The translations under genes and the position numbers were made by a program. Below are positions 1 to 5,478 of a stretch of 5,901 nt of DNA, piece by piece; position 1 is the first letter of the stretch; each line of letters opens with the position of its first letter. The notes below the pieces were generated by a model. It did no database searches. It was not told the origin of the DNA and worked only from the letters and a program-made list of their open reading frames with translations. Source of the stretch: Actinomycetota bacterium (GTDB lineage Bacteria; Actinomycetota; Acidimicrobiia; Acidimicrobiales; RAAP-2); NCBI GenBank assembly GCA_009701115.1, contig WLKR01000077.1, positions 1 through 5,901 of the forward strand, in the 5' to 3' direction.

Positions 1-10
1 CATCGAGATC

Positions 11-16
11 GAGGAG
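11..16 (+). promoter_or_regulatory. Shine-Dalgarno of the pentapeptide-repeat gene
   Basis: GAGGAG lies six bases before the ATG at 23, a near-ideal ribosome binding site, and it fixes that ATG as the start. The promoter of this gene must lie left of the window. Confidence 0.8.
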
Positions 17-22
17 ATCCAC

Positions 23-883
23 ATGAAGCGACTACCCCTAAATACCTGGCTACGCGGCACGGCCCTTGGCCTTGGCGCCTTTGCGGCCGGAGGCATTGCG
101 ATGATGAGCCTTTCGGCCTTCGCGAGCGACGCACCGGCTTCGACCACGACTACGACTACATCGCTGCCGCGTGAGGTCACCGCGCTACCTACGTCCGCAA
201 CCCCTAACTGCTACGCAGCACCGTTTCAGGGCGTTAACTACAGCGGCTGTGATTTGCGCGGCATCCACTTTTCACATGTCGACCTCACTCACGCATCGTT
301 TGAGAACGCCCAGCTCGACGACGCCGTCTTTGATTTTGCGATCTTCAACCACACCTCATTTGAAAACGCATCGCTTCGTGGCGCGAGTTTCAACGAATCG
401 ACCTTCAACAGCTCGATCTTCACGGGCTCCTCGCTGGACACCAGCCTGGTCCACACCAGTCACGGCGACGGACTCTCCGTAGGCCTACCCGCCTGGAATG
501 CTCCGGCGACTATCAGCGTCAGTTCCGAGGGACCCCAAATTGACATCTCTCCTTGGTTCACTCGCGAAAGTGTTATCGGCGCTGTCACGCAGGGTAGCCA
601 CTGCACCATCCCTATGACGGGGGATGGATTTTCGGCCTACCCCGTGTACATGATCAACTGCCCATCGACTGGTGTGCAGTGGGGCTGGGAGAACATCTTT
701 GGCAGTCTCGTTACCCTTGACAGGATCACCGTGATGAACTTGAGTCACGAAGACGCGGTGGCAGATCTGCCCCTGCAGGTGCGAGACTGCTTCGGTCGGA
801 CCCGTTTGATCACTGTGACCGTGCACCTGCCCGACATAACAAACTTCACCGAAGGCGAACCGGGCGAATACTGGGTCTACTGA
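23..883 (+). CDS. Exported pentapeptide-repeat protein with unknown C-terminal domain
   Basis: This 286-residue protein is predicted to be secreted or surface-associated. Residues 1-34 form a Sec signal peptide: K2 R3, a hydrophobic stretch at about 13-33, and a signal peptidase I-like site A32-F33-A34 before S35. There is no twin arginine. A short linker holds six threonines (41-46). Residues 71-140 form a pentapeptide-repeat block: the central residue is Leu, Phe or Tyr at 73, 78, 83 and every fifth position to 138 without a break (14 repeats), and the residue two before it is small (V, C, I, A, T or S). This family folds as a square right-handed beta-helix with four repeats per turn, so about 3.5 turns are expected. 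Phe is unusually frequent at the centre (8 of 14). Residues 150-286 look beta-rich and match no family I know. Cysteines are at 63, 76, 194, 213 and 256, so disulfides are possible outside the cytoplasm. Function is unknown; a binding or cell-surface role is inference only. Confidence 0.85.
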   Translation: MKRLPLNTWLRGTALGLGAFAAGGIAMMSLSAFASDAPASTTTTTTSLPREVTALPTSATPNCYAAPFQGVNYSGCDLRGIHFSHVDLTHASFENAQLDDAVFDFAIFNHTSFENASLRGASFNESTFNSSIFTGSSLDTSLVHTSHGDGLSVGLPAWNAPATISVSSEGPQIDISPWFTRESVIGAVTQGSHCTIPMTGDGFSAYPVYMINCPSTGVQWGWENIFGSLVTLDRITVMNLSHEDAVADLPLQVRDCFGRTRLITVTVHLPDITNFTEGEPGEYWVY

Positions 884-890
884 TTCGTGA

Positions 891-908
891 CTTCGCCGAG
901 CGGTGAAG
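891..908 (+). terminator. Candidate hairpin terminator after the pentapeptide gene
   Basis: CTTCGCC (891-897) pairs with GGTGAAG (902-908), seven pairs including one G-U, around the tetraloop GAGC, starting eight bases after the stop codon. No T-run follows, so it is not a classic intrinsic terminator. Hairpins without a U-tract have been proposed as terminators in Actinobacteria, so it is kept as a candidate. Confidence 0.4.
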
Positions 909-948
909 CCCGAAAATATCGGCAAAATCTGGAGTTTTTGAGCCGGAC

Positions 949-960
949 TAAACTAATTAA
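949..960 (+). promoter_or_regulatory. Leaderless promoter -10 box of glpX
   Basis: TAAACT (949-954) fits the TANNNT form of a -10 box and is followed by exactly six bases before the GTG at 961. Transcription would therefore start at or within a base of the start codon. No Shine-Dalgarno is present; the only purine patch, GGA at 945-947, is too far away. I see no convincing -35 hexamer. Confidence 0.55.
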
Positions 961-1950
961 GTGCTGCGCCCCGCTTCCCCCGATCGAAACCTCGCCCTCG
1001 ACCTCGTCCGTGTGACTGAGGCCGGTGCGCTGGCGGCCGCGCGCTTTGTCGGCCGGGGTGACAAGAACGCCGCTGACGGCGTCGCCGTCGATGCGATGCG
1101 CGAGACGCTTAATGCCGTACAGATGGACGGCATTGTCGTCATTGGTGAGGGCGAAAAGGACGAAGCGCCCTGGCTCTACAACGGCGAGAAAATCGGCGAC
1201 GGAACCGGTATCGCTACCGATATTGCCGTCGACCCGATCGATGGAACGACGCTCACGGCCAAGGGCCGCCAAGGGGCTATCTCGGTTATCGCCCTCGCTG
1301 CACGGGGTGCAATGTTCAATCCCGGTCCTTGCGTCTACATGGAAAAGTTGGCGGTCGGTCCTCTCGGACGTGGCGCTGTCGACATTTCCGCCACGCCAAC
1401 CGAGAACCTCAAGGAACTCGCTAAGCGTCTGGGCAAGAGCGTCCAAGAGCTGGGTGTGGTGATTTTGGATCGACCTCGCCACGATGACATTGTCGCCGAA
1501 GTGCGCGAAGCCGGTGCTCGAGTCCTCTCCATCTCGGACGGTGACGTCGCTGGCGCAATCGCCACAGCGTGGCCCGCCAGTGGCGCCGACATTCTCTTCG
1601 GCATTGGTGGCACCCCAGAAGGCGTTATCGCCGCCGCCGCCCTGAAGGGCCTGGGTGGCGAGATTCAGGGCCGACTCTGGCCCCGCGATGCCGACGAGCG
1701 TGCCGCCGCCATCGCGGCTGGCTACGACCTCAATCGTGTACTCACGACCAACGACTTAATCGCTGGCGACGACTGCTTCTTCTCGATGACCGCCATTACC
1801 GACGGAGACTTCCTGCGTGGCGTTCGATTCCACGACTTTGGTGCCACGACTCACTCGCTGGTCGTTCGGAGTGGTTCGGGCACAGTGCGCACCGTGGAGA
1901 CGATTCACCGCCACGACAAGAACGCGGACTTCTCGACCTCGGGGCTCTAG
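961..1950 (+). CDS. glpX: Class II fructose-1,6-bisphosphatase GlpX
   Basis: The enzyme hydrolyses fructose 1,6-bisphosphate to fructose 6-phosphate and phosphate in the cytoplasm, the committed step of gluconeogenesis. At 329 residues it has the usual family length. Metal and substrate positions of the GlpX fold are visible: K35 and D39 in the GDKNAADGVAVDAMR stretch, E63 in VIGEGEKDEAP, D91 and D94 in VDPIDGTT, and E220 in GIGGTPEGV. These correspond, with a shift of six or seven, to E. coli GlpX K29, D33, E57, D85, E88 and E213; the E88 equivalent is Asp here. SDGDVAGAI at 192-200 is also typical. In Actinobacteria GlpX is commonly the main or only FBPase. The GTG start is chosen because the family's N-terminal helix begins near here and a -10 box sits correctly for a leaderless mRNA; there is no ribosome binding site. 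It is monocistronic, convergent with the next gene with 30 bp between stops. Confidence 0.95.
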   Translation: MLRPASPDRNLALDLVRVTEAGALAAARFVGRGDKNAADGVAVDAMRETLNAVQMDGIVVIGEGEKDEAPWLYNGEKIGDGTGIATDIAVDPIDGTTLTAKGRQGAISVIALAARGAMFNPGPCVYMEKLAVGPLGRGAVDISATPTENLKELAKRLGKSVQELGVVILDRPRHDDIVAEVREAGARVLSISDGDVAGAIATAWPASGADILFGIGGTPEGVIAAAALKGLGGEIQGRLWPRDADERAAAIAAGYDLNRVLTTNDLIAGDDCFFSMTAITDGDFLRGVRFHDFGATTHSLVVRSGSGTVRTVETIHRHDKNADFSTSGL

Positions 1951-1980
1951 GCCGTCAGCTGTACTCCGAGCATTACTTCG

Positions 1981-3021
1981 CTACAACGTTTGAATCAAAC
2001 TGCGCACGTGTTCGAGGTGCGCCTGCTGCTCGCGTACCGATCGCCCCAGAGGAACGATTCTGATAGTGGTGATGCCTGCGGCCGCAGTAGCACGGAGCCG
2101 CTCAAGAACCATGGACTCGTTCCCAATCATCTGGGTGGCTAAGACAAAATCGTCGTCAACGGCCTCTACGGCCGCCTGCTTGTCACCGCTGACCCACAGG
2201 GTCTGCACCCTCTTGGCCATTGGCTCCCAGCCGGCTCTCGAAAAAGCGGCGTTATAGAAGTTCGTCTCGGGAGACCCCATGGCGCCGAGAGTAAATGCCG
2301 CCGACTTTTTATATTTCTTGATCAATGCCTCAACATCATCACCGACCTCAATCGTGGCATTGACTTGCAAGTCCAGGTCGGCGAGGGACCGGCCGGCCCG
2401 TTCCGCACCGATACGCAGATGAGAAATTACGTCGTCCGATGCCTCCGGAATAAAGGACGTACCCACCCAGCCATCGGCCAATTCGCCGGTCAACTCAAGC
2501 ATCTTGGGACCGAGAGTTGCGAGATAGATCGGAATCGAAGGATTAGGCGGCATGCCCAGACGAAGGGCCTTACCTTCACCGCCCGGTCGCGGTAACACGT
2601 ACTGGGGGCCGTCATTTTGGATGCGCTCCCCCGAAATACCTTGGCGAACAATGTTGATGTATTCGCGTAAGCGGCCAAGTGGCTTCTCAAACGATGCCCC
2701 GTGGAGACCCTCGACAACCTGCGGACCACTGACGCCTAAGCCCAGGACGAATCGATTATTCGTAAGACGGGCCAGCGCGAGTGACGTCATTGCGGCCGTC
2801 GCTGGTGTTCGGGCGCTGGTTTGCATAATGCCCGTGCCGAGTCGAATCGTTTTCGTTAACGGGGCGAGGTATGCCAAAGGGGAAACGGCATCCATGCCCC
2901 AGGCCTCTGCCGACCAGGCGTACTCCACGCCGATGCGGTCAGCTAACTTCACCAGTTCGACGAGGTCCTCCCAATTGGAGCCGTCGTAGTACGCACTGCC
3001 GATAGAAATTGCCGTCTTCAC
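1981..3021 (-). CDS. LLM-class (probably F420-dependent) oxidoreductase
   Basis: This 346-residue protein belongs to the bacterial luciferase-like superfamily, a TIM barrel that binds coenzyme F420 or FMN. Diagnostic stretches, in order, are EAWGMDAVSPLAYL (39-52), IRLGTGIMQTSARTPATAAM (59-78), RFVLGLGVSGPQVVEG (90-105), FEKPLGRLREYINIVR (111-126) and IPIYLATLGPKMLELTGELADGW (163-185). This pattern is characteristic of the actinobacterial subgroup annotated as LLM class F420-dependent oxidoreductases. The substrate cannot be read from sequence; hydride transfer to a lipid, ketone or xenobiotic is the usual guess. The start is GTG at 3021 with a G-rich ribosome binding site (GAGGGGG, complement of 3026-3032). 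It is divergent from the acyl-CoA synthetase and shares its promoter region, which suggests coordinated expression. F420 use is inferred from family resemblance; FMN is the alternative. Confidence 0.88.
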   Translation of the reverse strand: MKTAISIGSAYYDGSNWEDLVELVKLADRIGVEYAWSAEAWGMDAVSPLAYLAPLTKTIRLGTGIMQTSARTPATAAMTSLALARLTNNRFVLGLGVSGPQVVEGLHGASFEKPLGRLREYINIVRQGISGERIQNDGPQYVLPRPGGEGKALRLGMPPNPSIPIYLATLGPKMLELTGELADGWVGTSFIPEASDDVISHLRIGAERAGRSLADLDLQVNATIEVGDDVEALIKKYKKSAAFTLGAMGSPETNFYNAAFSRAGWEPMAKRVQTLWVSGDKQAAVEAVDDDFVLATQMIGNESMVLERLRATAAAGITTIRIVPLGRSVREQQAHLEHVRSLIQTL

Positions 3022-3070
3022 CGAGCCCCCTCGCCCATCTGTTTAGCGTATCGGCACTACGGTAATGACT
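3022..3070. promoter_or_regulatory. Shared divergent promoter region with two symmetric -10-like boxes
   Basis: About 49 bp separates the GTG of the oxidoreductase from the likely ATG of the synthetase. It holds two seven-base boxes, TAGCGTA (3044-3050) and TACGGTA (3058-3064), each of form TANNNTA, so each reads as a -10 box on both strands. Leftward, TACGCT (3050 to 3045) would start RNA near 3038, giving a short leader that contains the G-rich ribosome binding site at 3026-3032. Rightward, TACGGT (3058-3063) would start RNA at about 3070-3071, on the ATG. Which box is used by which gene is inference. Confidence 0.45.
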
Positions 3071-4606
3071 ATGTACCCCGGTGACCCGCAGGCCCGCGCT
3101 ATTTCATCCCCCGCCGTTGTTATGACCGGTTCCGGAGCGGCGCTCTCGTGGACGGAGCTCGACGAGAAGTCGACGCAACTTGCGAACTACTGGCGACAAC
3201 TGGGACTTACGGTCGGTGATCACGTGGCCTGTCTCCTTGATAATTCCCTCGAAGTGCCGATTGTCTATTGGGCCGCTGAACGTAGTGGTCTTTACTTCAC
3301 CCCCATCAACTCCCATCTCACCGCTGGCGAGGTGGCCTTTATTTTGGAAAACTGCACGGCTCGTTCTCTGATCACCAATGAGCGGCTGTGGTCCGTTGCC
3401 AAAGAGGCTCTCTCTAAGGCGCCCCCGGTGCCCTCAGTCCTAGTAGTCAGTGCGACGAGTAATGACGTTCTTGATTTTCACGCCACCTTGAACGGTCAAT
3501 CGTCGCAGCCACTAGAAGCGGACATCGCCGGTGGGGCCATGGTGTACTCCTCCGGCACGACGGGTACGCCGAAGGGCGTCATCCGGCCCTTGTCGGGACT
3601 TCAGCCTGGAGAATTCTTCGGCATGAGCATGGCTCTGAAGATGGCATTCGGAACTGAGCGGACGATTCGATACCTCTCCACGGCACCGATGTATCACTCG
3701 GCGCCAATTGACTTCGCTATGGGAATCCATCGTCTCGGCGGGACACTCTTCATTATGGAGCGCTTTGATGCCGAGGAGGCGCTCCGCGCAATCGAGCACT
3801 ACCGAATCACCCACTCCCAGTGGGTGCCCACCATGTTTTCGCGGCTCCTGCGACTCGATGAAGCGACGCGATTGTCCTATGACATCTCATCCCTGGAGTA
3901 CGCCATACATGGGGCAGCCCCGTGCCCCATCCCCTTGAAGCGGGCCATGATCGAATGGTTCGGTCCGATCATTTGGGAGTATTACGCCGGCACTGACGGG
4001 GGTGGCTCCACCACCGTCAGTAGTCCTGAGTGGCTCGCCCGCCCGGGAACAGTGGGGCGGATGCTGGGAGGCACTCTGCATATCTGTGACGATGAGGGCG
4101 ATGAACTCCCCGTTGGTCAAAGTGGCACTATCTATTTCGACAACCCCAATGCTCGACCATTTCACTACTTTGGCGATGAAGCCAAAACTGCCTCATCTCG
4201 TTCCACGCAGGGTTGGACCACCATGGGTGATGTGGGATATCTCGACGATGAGGGCTACCTATTCTTGACCGACCGTAAGGCCTTCACCATTATCAGTGGG
4301 GGTGTGAATGTCTACCCTCAGGAGGCCGAGAACGTCCTCGCTATGCACCCCGACGTAGCCGACGTTGCCGTCTTCGGAATCCCCCATAGCGATCTTGGCG
4401 AAGTGCCTCACGCTGTCATTCAGCTAGTACCCAGCGCCATCGCCAGCGAACAACTCAGCACGGCCCTCTTGTCGTACTGTCGGGAACAGCTTGCAACAAT
4501 TAAGTGTCCTCGCACTCTTGAATTCATCGAGGAGATGCCCCGATTACCAACGGGAAAGCTCTACAAACAACGGCTCAAGGACCGGCACTGGCCTCCCTCT
4601 TCGTGA
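3071..4606 (+). CDS. AMP-forming acyl-CoA synthetase (ANL superfamily)
   Basis: The enzyme activates a carboxylic acid with ATP to an acyl-adenylate and transfers it to CoA. Numbering from the in-frame ATG at 3065 (513 residues), motifs are: the phosphate-binding loop YSSGTTGTPKG (161-171), the A5 motif YYAGTDG (306-312), GDVGYLDDEGY (388-398), the hinge TDRK (402-405), SGGVNVYPQEAE (411-422) and the C-terminal LPTGK with catalytic K498. Length and full motif order indicate an intact enzyme. I prefer ATG 3071, which gives the N-terminus MYPG seen in many actinobacterial relatives, places the start where a leaderless RNA would begin, and shortens the protein to 511 residues; ATG 3065 differs by two codons. 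Neither has a Shine-Dalgarno. A5 usually reads TE; here it is T310-D311, so Asp replaces the usual Mg-binding Glu. SGLYFTPINSHLTAGE (74-89) matches the FadD-like actinobacterial subgroup. The acyl substrate (fatty, aromatic or other acid) cannot be assigned. Confidence 0.9.
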   Translation: MYPGDPQARAISSPAVVMTGSGAALSWTELDEKSTQLANYWRQLGLTVGDHVACLLDNSLEVPIVYWAAERSGLYFTPINSHLTAGEVAFILENCTARSLITNERLWSVAKEALSKAPPVPSVLVVSATSNDVLDFHATLNGQSSQPLEADIAGGAMVYSSGTTGTPKGVIRPLSGLQPGEFFGMSMALKMAFGTERTIRYLSTAPMYHSAPIDFAMGIHRLGGTLFIMERFDAEEALRAIEHYRITHSQWVPTMFSRLLRLDEATRLSYDISSLEYAIHGAAPCPIPLKRAMIEWFGPIIWEYYAGTDGGGSTTVSSPEWLARPGTVGRMLGGTLHICDDEGDELPVGQSGTIYFDNPNARPFHYFGDEAKTASSRSTQGWTTMGDVGYLDDEGYLFLTDRKAFTIISGGVNVYPQEAENVLAMHPDVADVAVFGIPHSDLGEVPHAVIQLVPSAIASEQLSTALLSYCREQLATIKCPRTLEFIEEMPRLPTGKLYKQRLKDRHWPPSS

Positions 4607-4639
4607 GTTTGTGAAGAGTTGCACGTGAATTCCACAAAC
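4607..4639. repeat. Inverted repeat GTTTGTG / CACAAAC after the synthetase
   Basis: A perfect seven-base inverted repeat (4607-4613 and 4633-4639) flanks 19 bases and starts directly after the TGA stop. The inner part contains the palindromes CACGTG (4622-4627) and GAATTC (4627-4632). It is AT-leaning and has no T-run after it, so it is a weak terminator; an operator for the downstream CBS gene is equally possible. Confidence 0.3.
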
Positions 4640-4657
4640 AACAATCCTCCCTAGGCG

Positions 4658-4696
4658 TACGCTTCGAATAGCGGCCACTATTGCCGGAACGAGGAG
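4658..4696 (+). promoter_or_regulatory. Putative -10 box and strong Shine-Dalgarno of the CBS gene
   Basis: TACGCT (4658-4663) fits TANNNT and would start RNA near 4670, giving a leader of about 32 bases. GAGGAG (4691-4696) is a strong ribosome binding site five bases before the ATG at 4702. The ribosome site is solid and decides the start; the -10 box is tentative and has no visible -35. Confidence 0.5.
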
Positions 4697-4701
4697 ACAC
4701 G

Positions 4702-5133
4702 ATGAACGTTGCTCAACTACTCGACTTCAAAGGCCACGAGGTGGCCACCATCAACCAGAGCCGCTCGATTGCCGATGCCGTAGGCATGATGAAGGAACGG
4801 GGCATCGGGGCACTCGTCGTTACCGGCGGAGAGCCACCACTGGTTGGGATGATCTCTGAACGTGATGTGGTTCGCGCCCTAGGCGCCCGTGGGGCCGAAG
4901 CTCTCCAGGATCAGGTCTCCACTCTTATGTCAAGAGACATCGTCACCTGCACCCTTGACACCACCTGTGCCACACTCATGGGTCTCATGACGGCCGAACG
5001 GGTACGCCATCTCCCAGTAATTGAAGCCGGCGGTCTCGTGGGTCTGATCTCCATTGGTGACGTCGTCCGAGCTCGATTCGAGGAGCTTGAGCGCGATCGC
5101 CAAGAACTGTTGGAGTACGTCCAGGCAAGGTGA
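4702..5133 (+). CDS. Tandem CBS-domain (Bateman module) protein
   Basis: This 143-residue cytoplasmic protein consists almost entirely of two CBS domains, at about residues 10-65 and 75-128, which pair to bind adenine nucleotides such as AMP, ATP or S-adenosylmethionine. The hallmark ends of each domain are clear: LVGMISERDVVRAL (47-60) and LVGLISIGDVVRARFEEL (112-129). The aspartates D55 and D120 match the position that commonly contacts ribose in the family. A short charged helix (126-143) closes the protein. No catalytic domain is fused, so it is a stand-alone sensor that probably regulates another protein. An in-frame TTG at 4681 would add seven residues but would read the Shine-Dalgarno as codons, so the ATG at 4702 is chosen. 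Neighbours do not reveal the partner. Confidence 0.93.
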   Translation: MNVAQLLDFKGHEVATINQSRSIADAVGMMKERGIGALVVTGGEPPLVGMISERDVVRALGARGAEALQDQVSTLMSRDIVTCTLDTTCATLMGLMTAERVRHLPVIEAGGLVGLISIGDVVRARFEELERDRQELLEYVQAR

Positions 5134-5182
5134 ATTACCCCTTGGAATGATTTAGTCGAAATGAACTATCTGACCCTCCATT

Positions 5183-5206
5183 TATAACTTGTTATACAGT
5201 TATGTA
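5183..5206 (+). promoter_or_regulatory. Leaderless promoter with overlapping operator, first RHH gene
   Basis: TACAGT (5195-5200) is a TANNNT -10 box followed by exactly six bases before the ATG at 5207, so the RNA is predicted to be leaderless; no Shine-Dalgarno exists. A perfect inverted repeat TATAAC-TT-GTTATA (5183-5196) runs into the -10 box, and a further GTTAT half-site occurs at 5199-5203, eight bases after the one at 5191-5195. A protein bound here would block RNA polymerase, as expected for a self-repressing ribbon-helix-helix regulator. Confidence 0.5.
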
Positions 5207-5371
5207 ATGAGCTCTAATGACTTCACTCTTCAGGCAACATTGCCGGAGGAGATCTACGTGCTCAGCAAGCTCTTTGCCGAACGTAGTGGTCTCTCGGTGG
5301 AGGAATTCGTAGTCCGTGCGGTGAAGCGGGAACTACTCGAATCAATGGACTCCCTGGAATCAAACGAATAG
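5207..5371 (+). CDS. Small ribbon-helix-helix DNA-binding protein (first of pair)
   Basis: This 54-residue protein fits the MetJ/Arc ribbon-helix-helix fold: a beta-strand at 6-12 (FTLQATL) ending before P13, helix A at about 14-27, a turn at G28-L29-S30, and helix B at about 32-46. Two chains would pair their strands and insert them in the DNA major groove; by alignment with Arc, the outward side chains are T7, Q9 and T11. The tail (47-54) is acidic and probably flexible. ATG 5207 is chosen over an in-frame TTG at 5189 because the extra residues would overlap the -10 box and operator, and 5207 has the leaderless spacing. No toxin gene adjoins it, so it is called a solitary regulator rather than an antitoxin. 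Self-repression is inferred from the inverted repeat over its promoter. Confidence 0.7.
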   Translation: MSSNDFTLQATLPEEIYVLSKLFAERSGLSVEEFVVRAVKRELLESMDSLESNE

Positions 5372-5395
5372 CCGCTGTTATTTCTTTACAGTGGC
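5371..5395 (+). terminator. Hairpin directly after the first RHH gene
   Basis: GCCGCTGT (5371-5378) pairs with ACAGTGGC (5388-5395), eight pairs with one G-U, around a nine-base T-rich loop. The stem starts on the last base of the TAG stop. A short AT-rich patch (ATAATTT, 5401-5407) follows, but no true T-run. It is a reasonable terminator separating the two RHH genes. Confidence 0.45.
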
Positions 5396-5410
5396 CTGAG
5401 ATAATTTCAC

Positions 5411-5464
5411 GCACACGACTACGTGCAAGTGAGCCTGGTGCGTAGTTATCGCACACATGTGCGA
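5411..5464. promoter_or_regulatory. Operator array upstream of the second RHH gene
   Basis: The core is a perfect 16-bp inverted repeat, TCGCACA-CA-TGTGCGA (5449-5464), ending two bases before the -10 box. Further GCAC/GTGC half-sites stand upstream at 5411-5414, 5423-5426 and 5438-5442; GTGCG (5438-5442) also forms an inverted pair with CGCAC (5450-5454). The repeat fills the promoter spacer, so binding should repress. The second RHH protein is the obvious candidate ligand, by analogy with self-regulated Arc-type proteins. Confidence 0.5.
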
Positions 5465-5466
5465 GG

Positions 5467-5478
5467 TAGAATTAGTAA
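5467..5478 (+). promoter_or_regulatory. Leaderless promoter -10 box, second RHH gene
   Basis: TAGAAT (5467-5472), close to the TATAAT consensus, is followed by exactly six bases before the GTG at 5479. There is no usable Shine-Dalgarno (GAGG at 5463-5466 is too far, and lies before the predicted RNA start), so a leaderless mRNA is expected. Confidence 0.6.

Noticed and set aside
146..157. Tandem hexamer ACGACT in the Thr-linker codons as a phase-variable repeat
   Set aside because: There are only two copies, and the unit is a multiple of three, so slippage would not shift the frame.
485..925. Open frame of 146 codons on the minus strand, opposite the pentapeptide gene
   Set aside because: It is antisense to the pentapeptide-repeat gene, has no motif, no ribosome site and an Arg/His-rich composition typical of shadow frames.
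877..1482. Open frame of 201 codons on the minus strand, opposite glpX
   Set aside because: It is fully antisense to a well-supported glpX frame, shows no recognisable domain, and crosses the glpX promoter. Long antisense frames are common in GC-rich DNA.
1938..1970. Possible hairpin CTCGGGG / CTCCGAG at the end of glpX
   Set aside because: Seven pairs including a G-U but with a 19-base loop, one arm inside the coding region and no T-run; too weak to call a terminator.
1569..2063. Open frame of 164 codons on the plus strand overlapping the 3' half of glpX
   Set aside because: It is out of frame with glpX, extremely Arg-rich (a typical +1 shadow), and runs into the antisense of the oxidoreductase.
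2552..2989. Open frame of 145 codons on the plus strand within the oxidoreductase gene
   Set aside because: It is antisense to a gene with clear LLM motifs and has no coherent protein features.
4681..4701. TTG as an upstream start of the CBS protein
   Set aside because: It would translate through the GAGGAG ribosome site; the ATG at 4702 is correctly spaced from that site and fits the family N-terminus.
5161..5187. Eight-codon open frame starting ATG in the CBS-RHH gap, considered as a leader peptide
   Set aside because: It has no ribosome site, lies upstream of the predicted RNA start of the RHH gene, and has no regulatory codon pattern.
5189..5206. TTG as an upstream start of the first RHH protein
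   Set aside because: The added codons coincide with the operator and -10 box, and nothing upstream would serve as a ribosome site.
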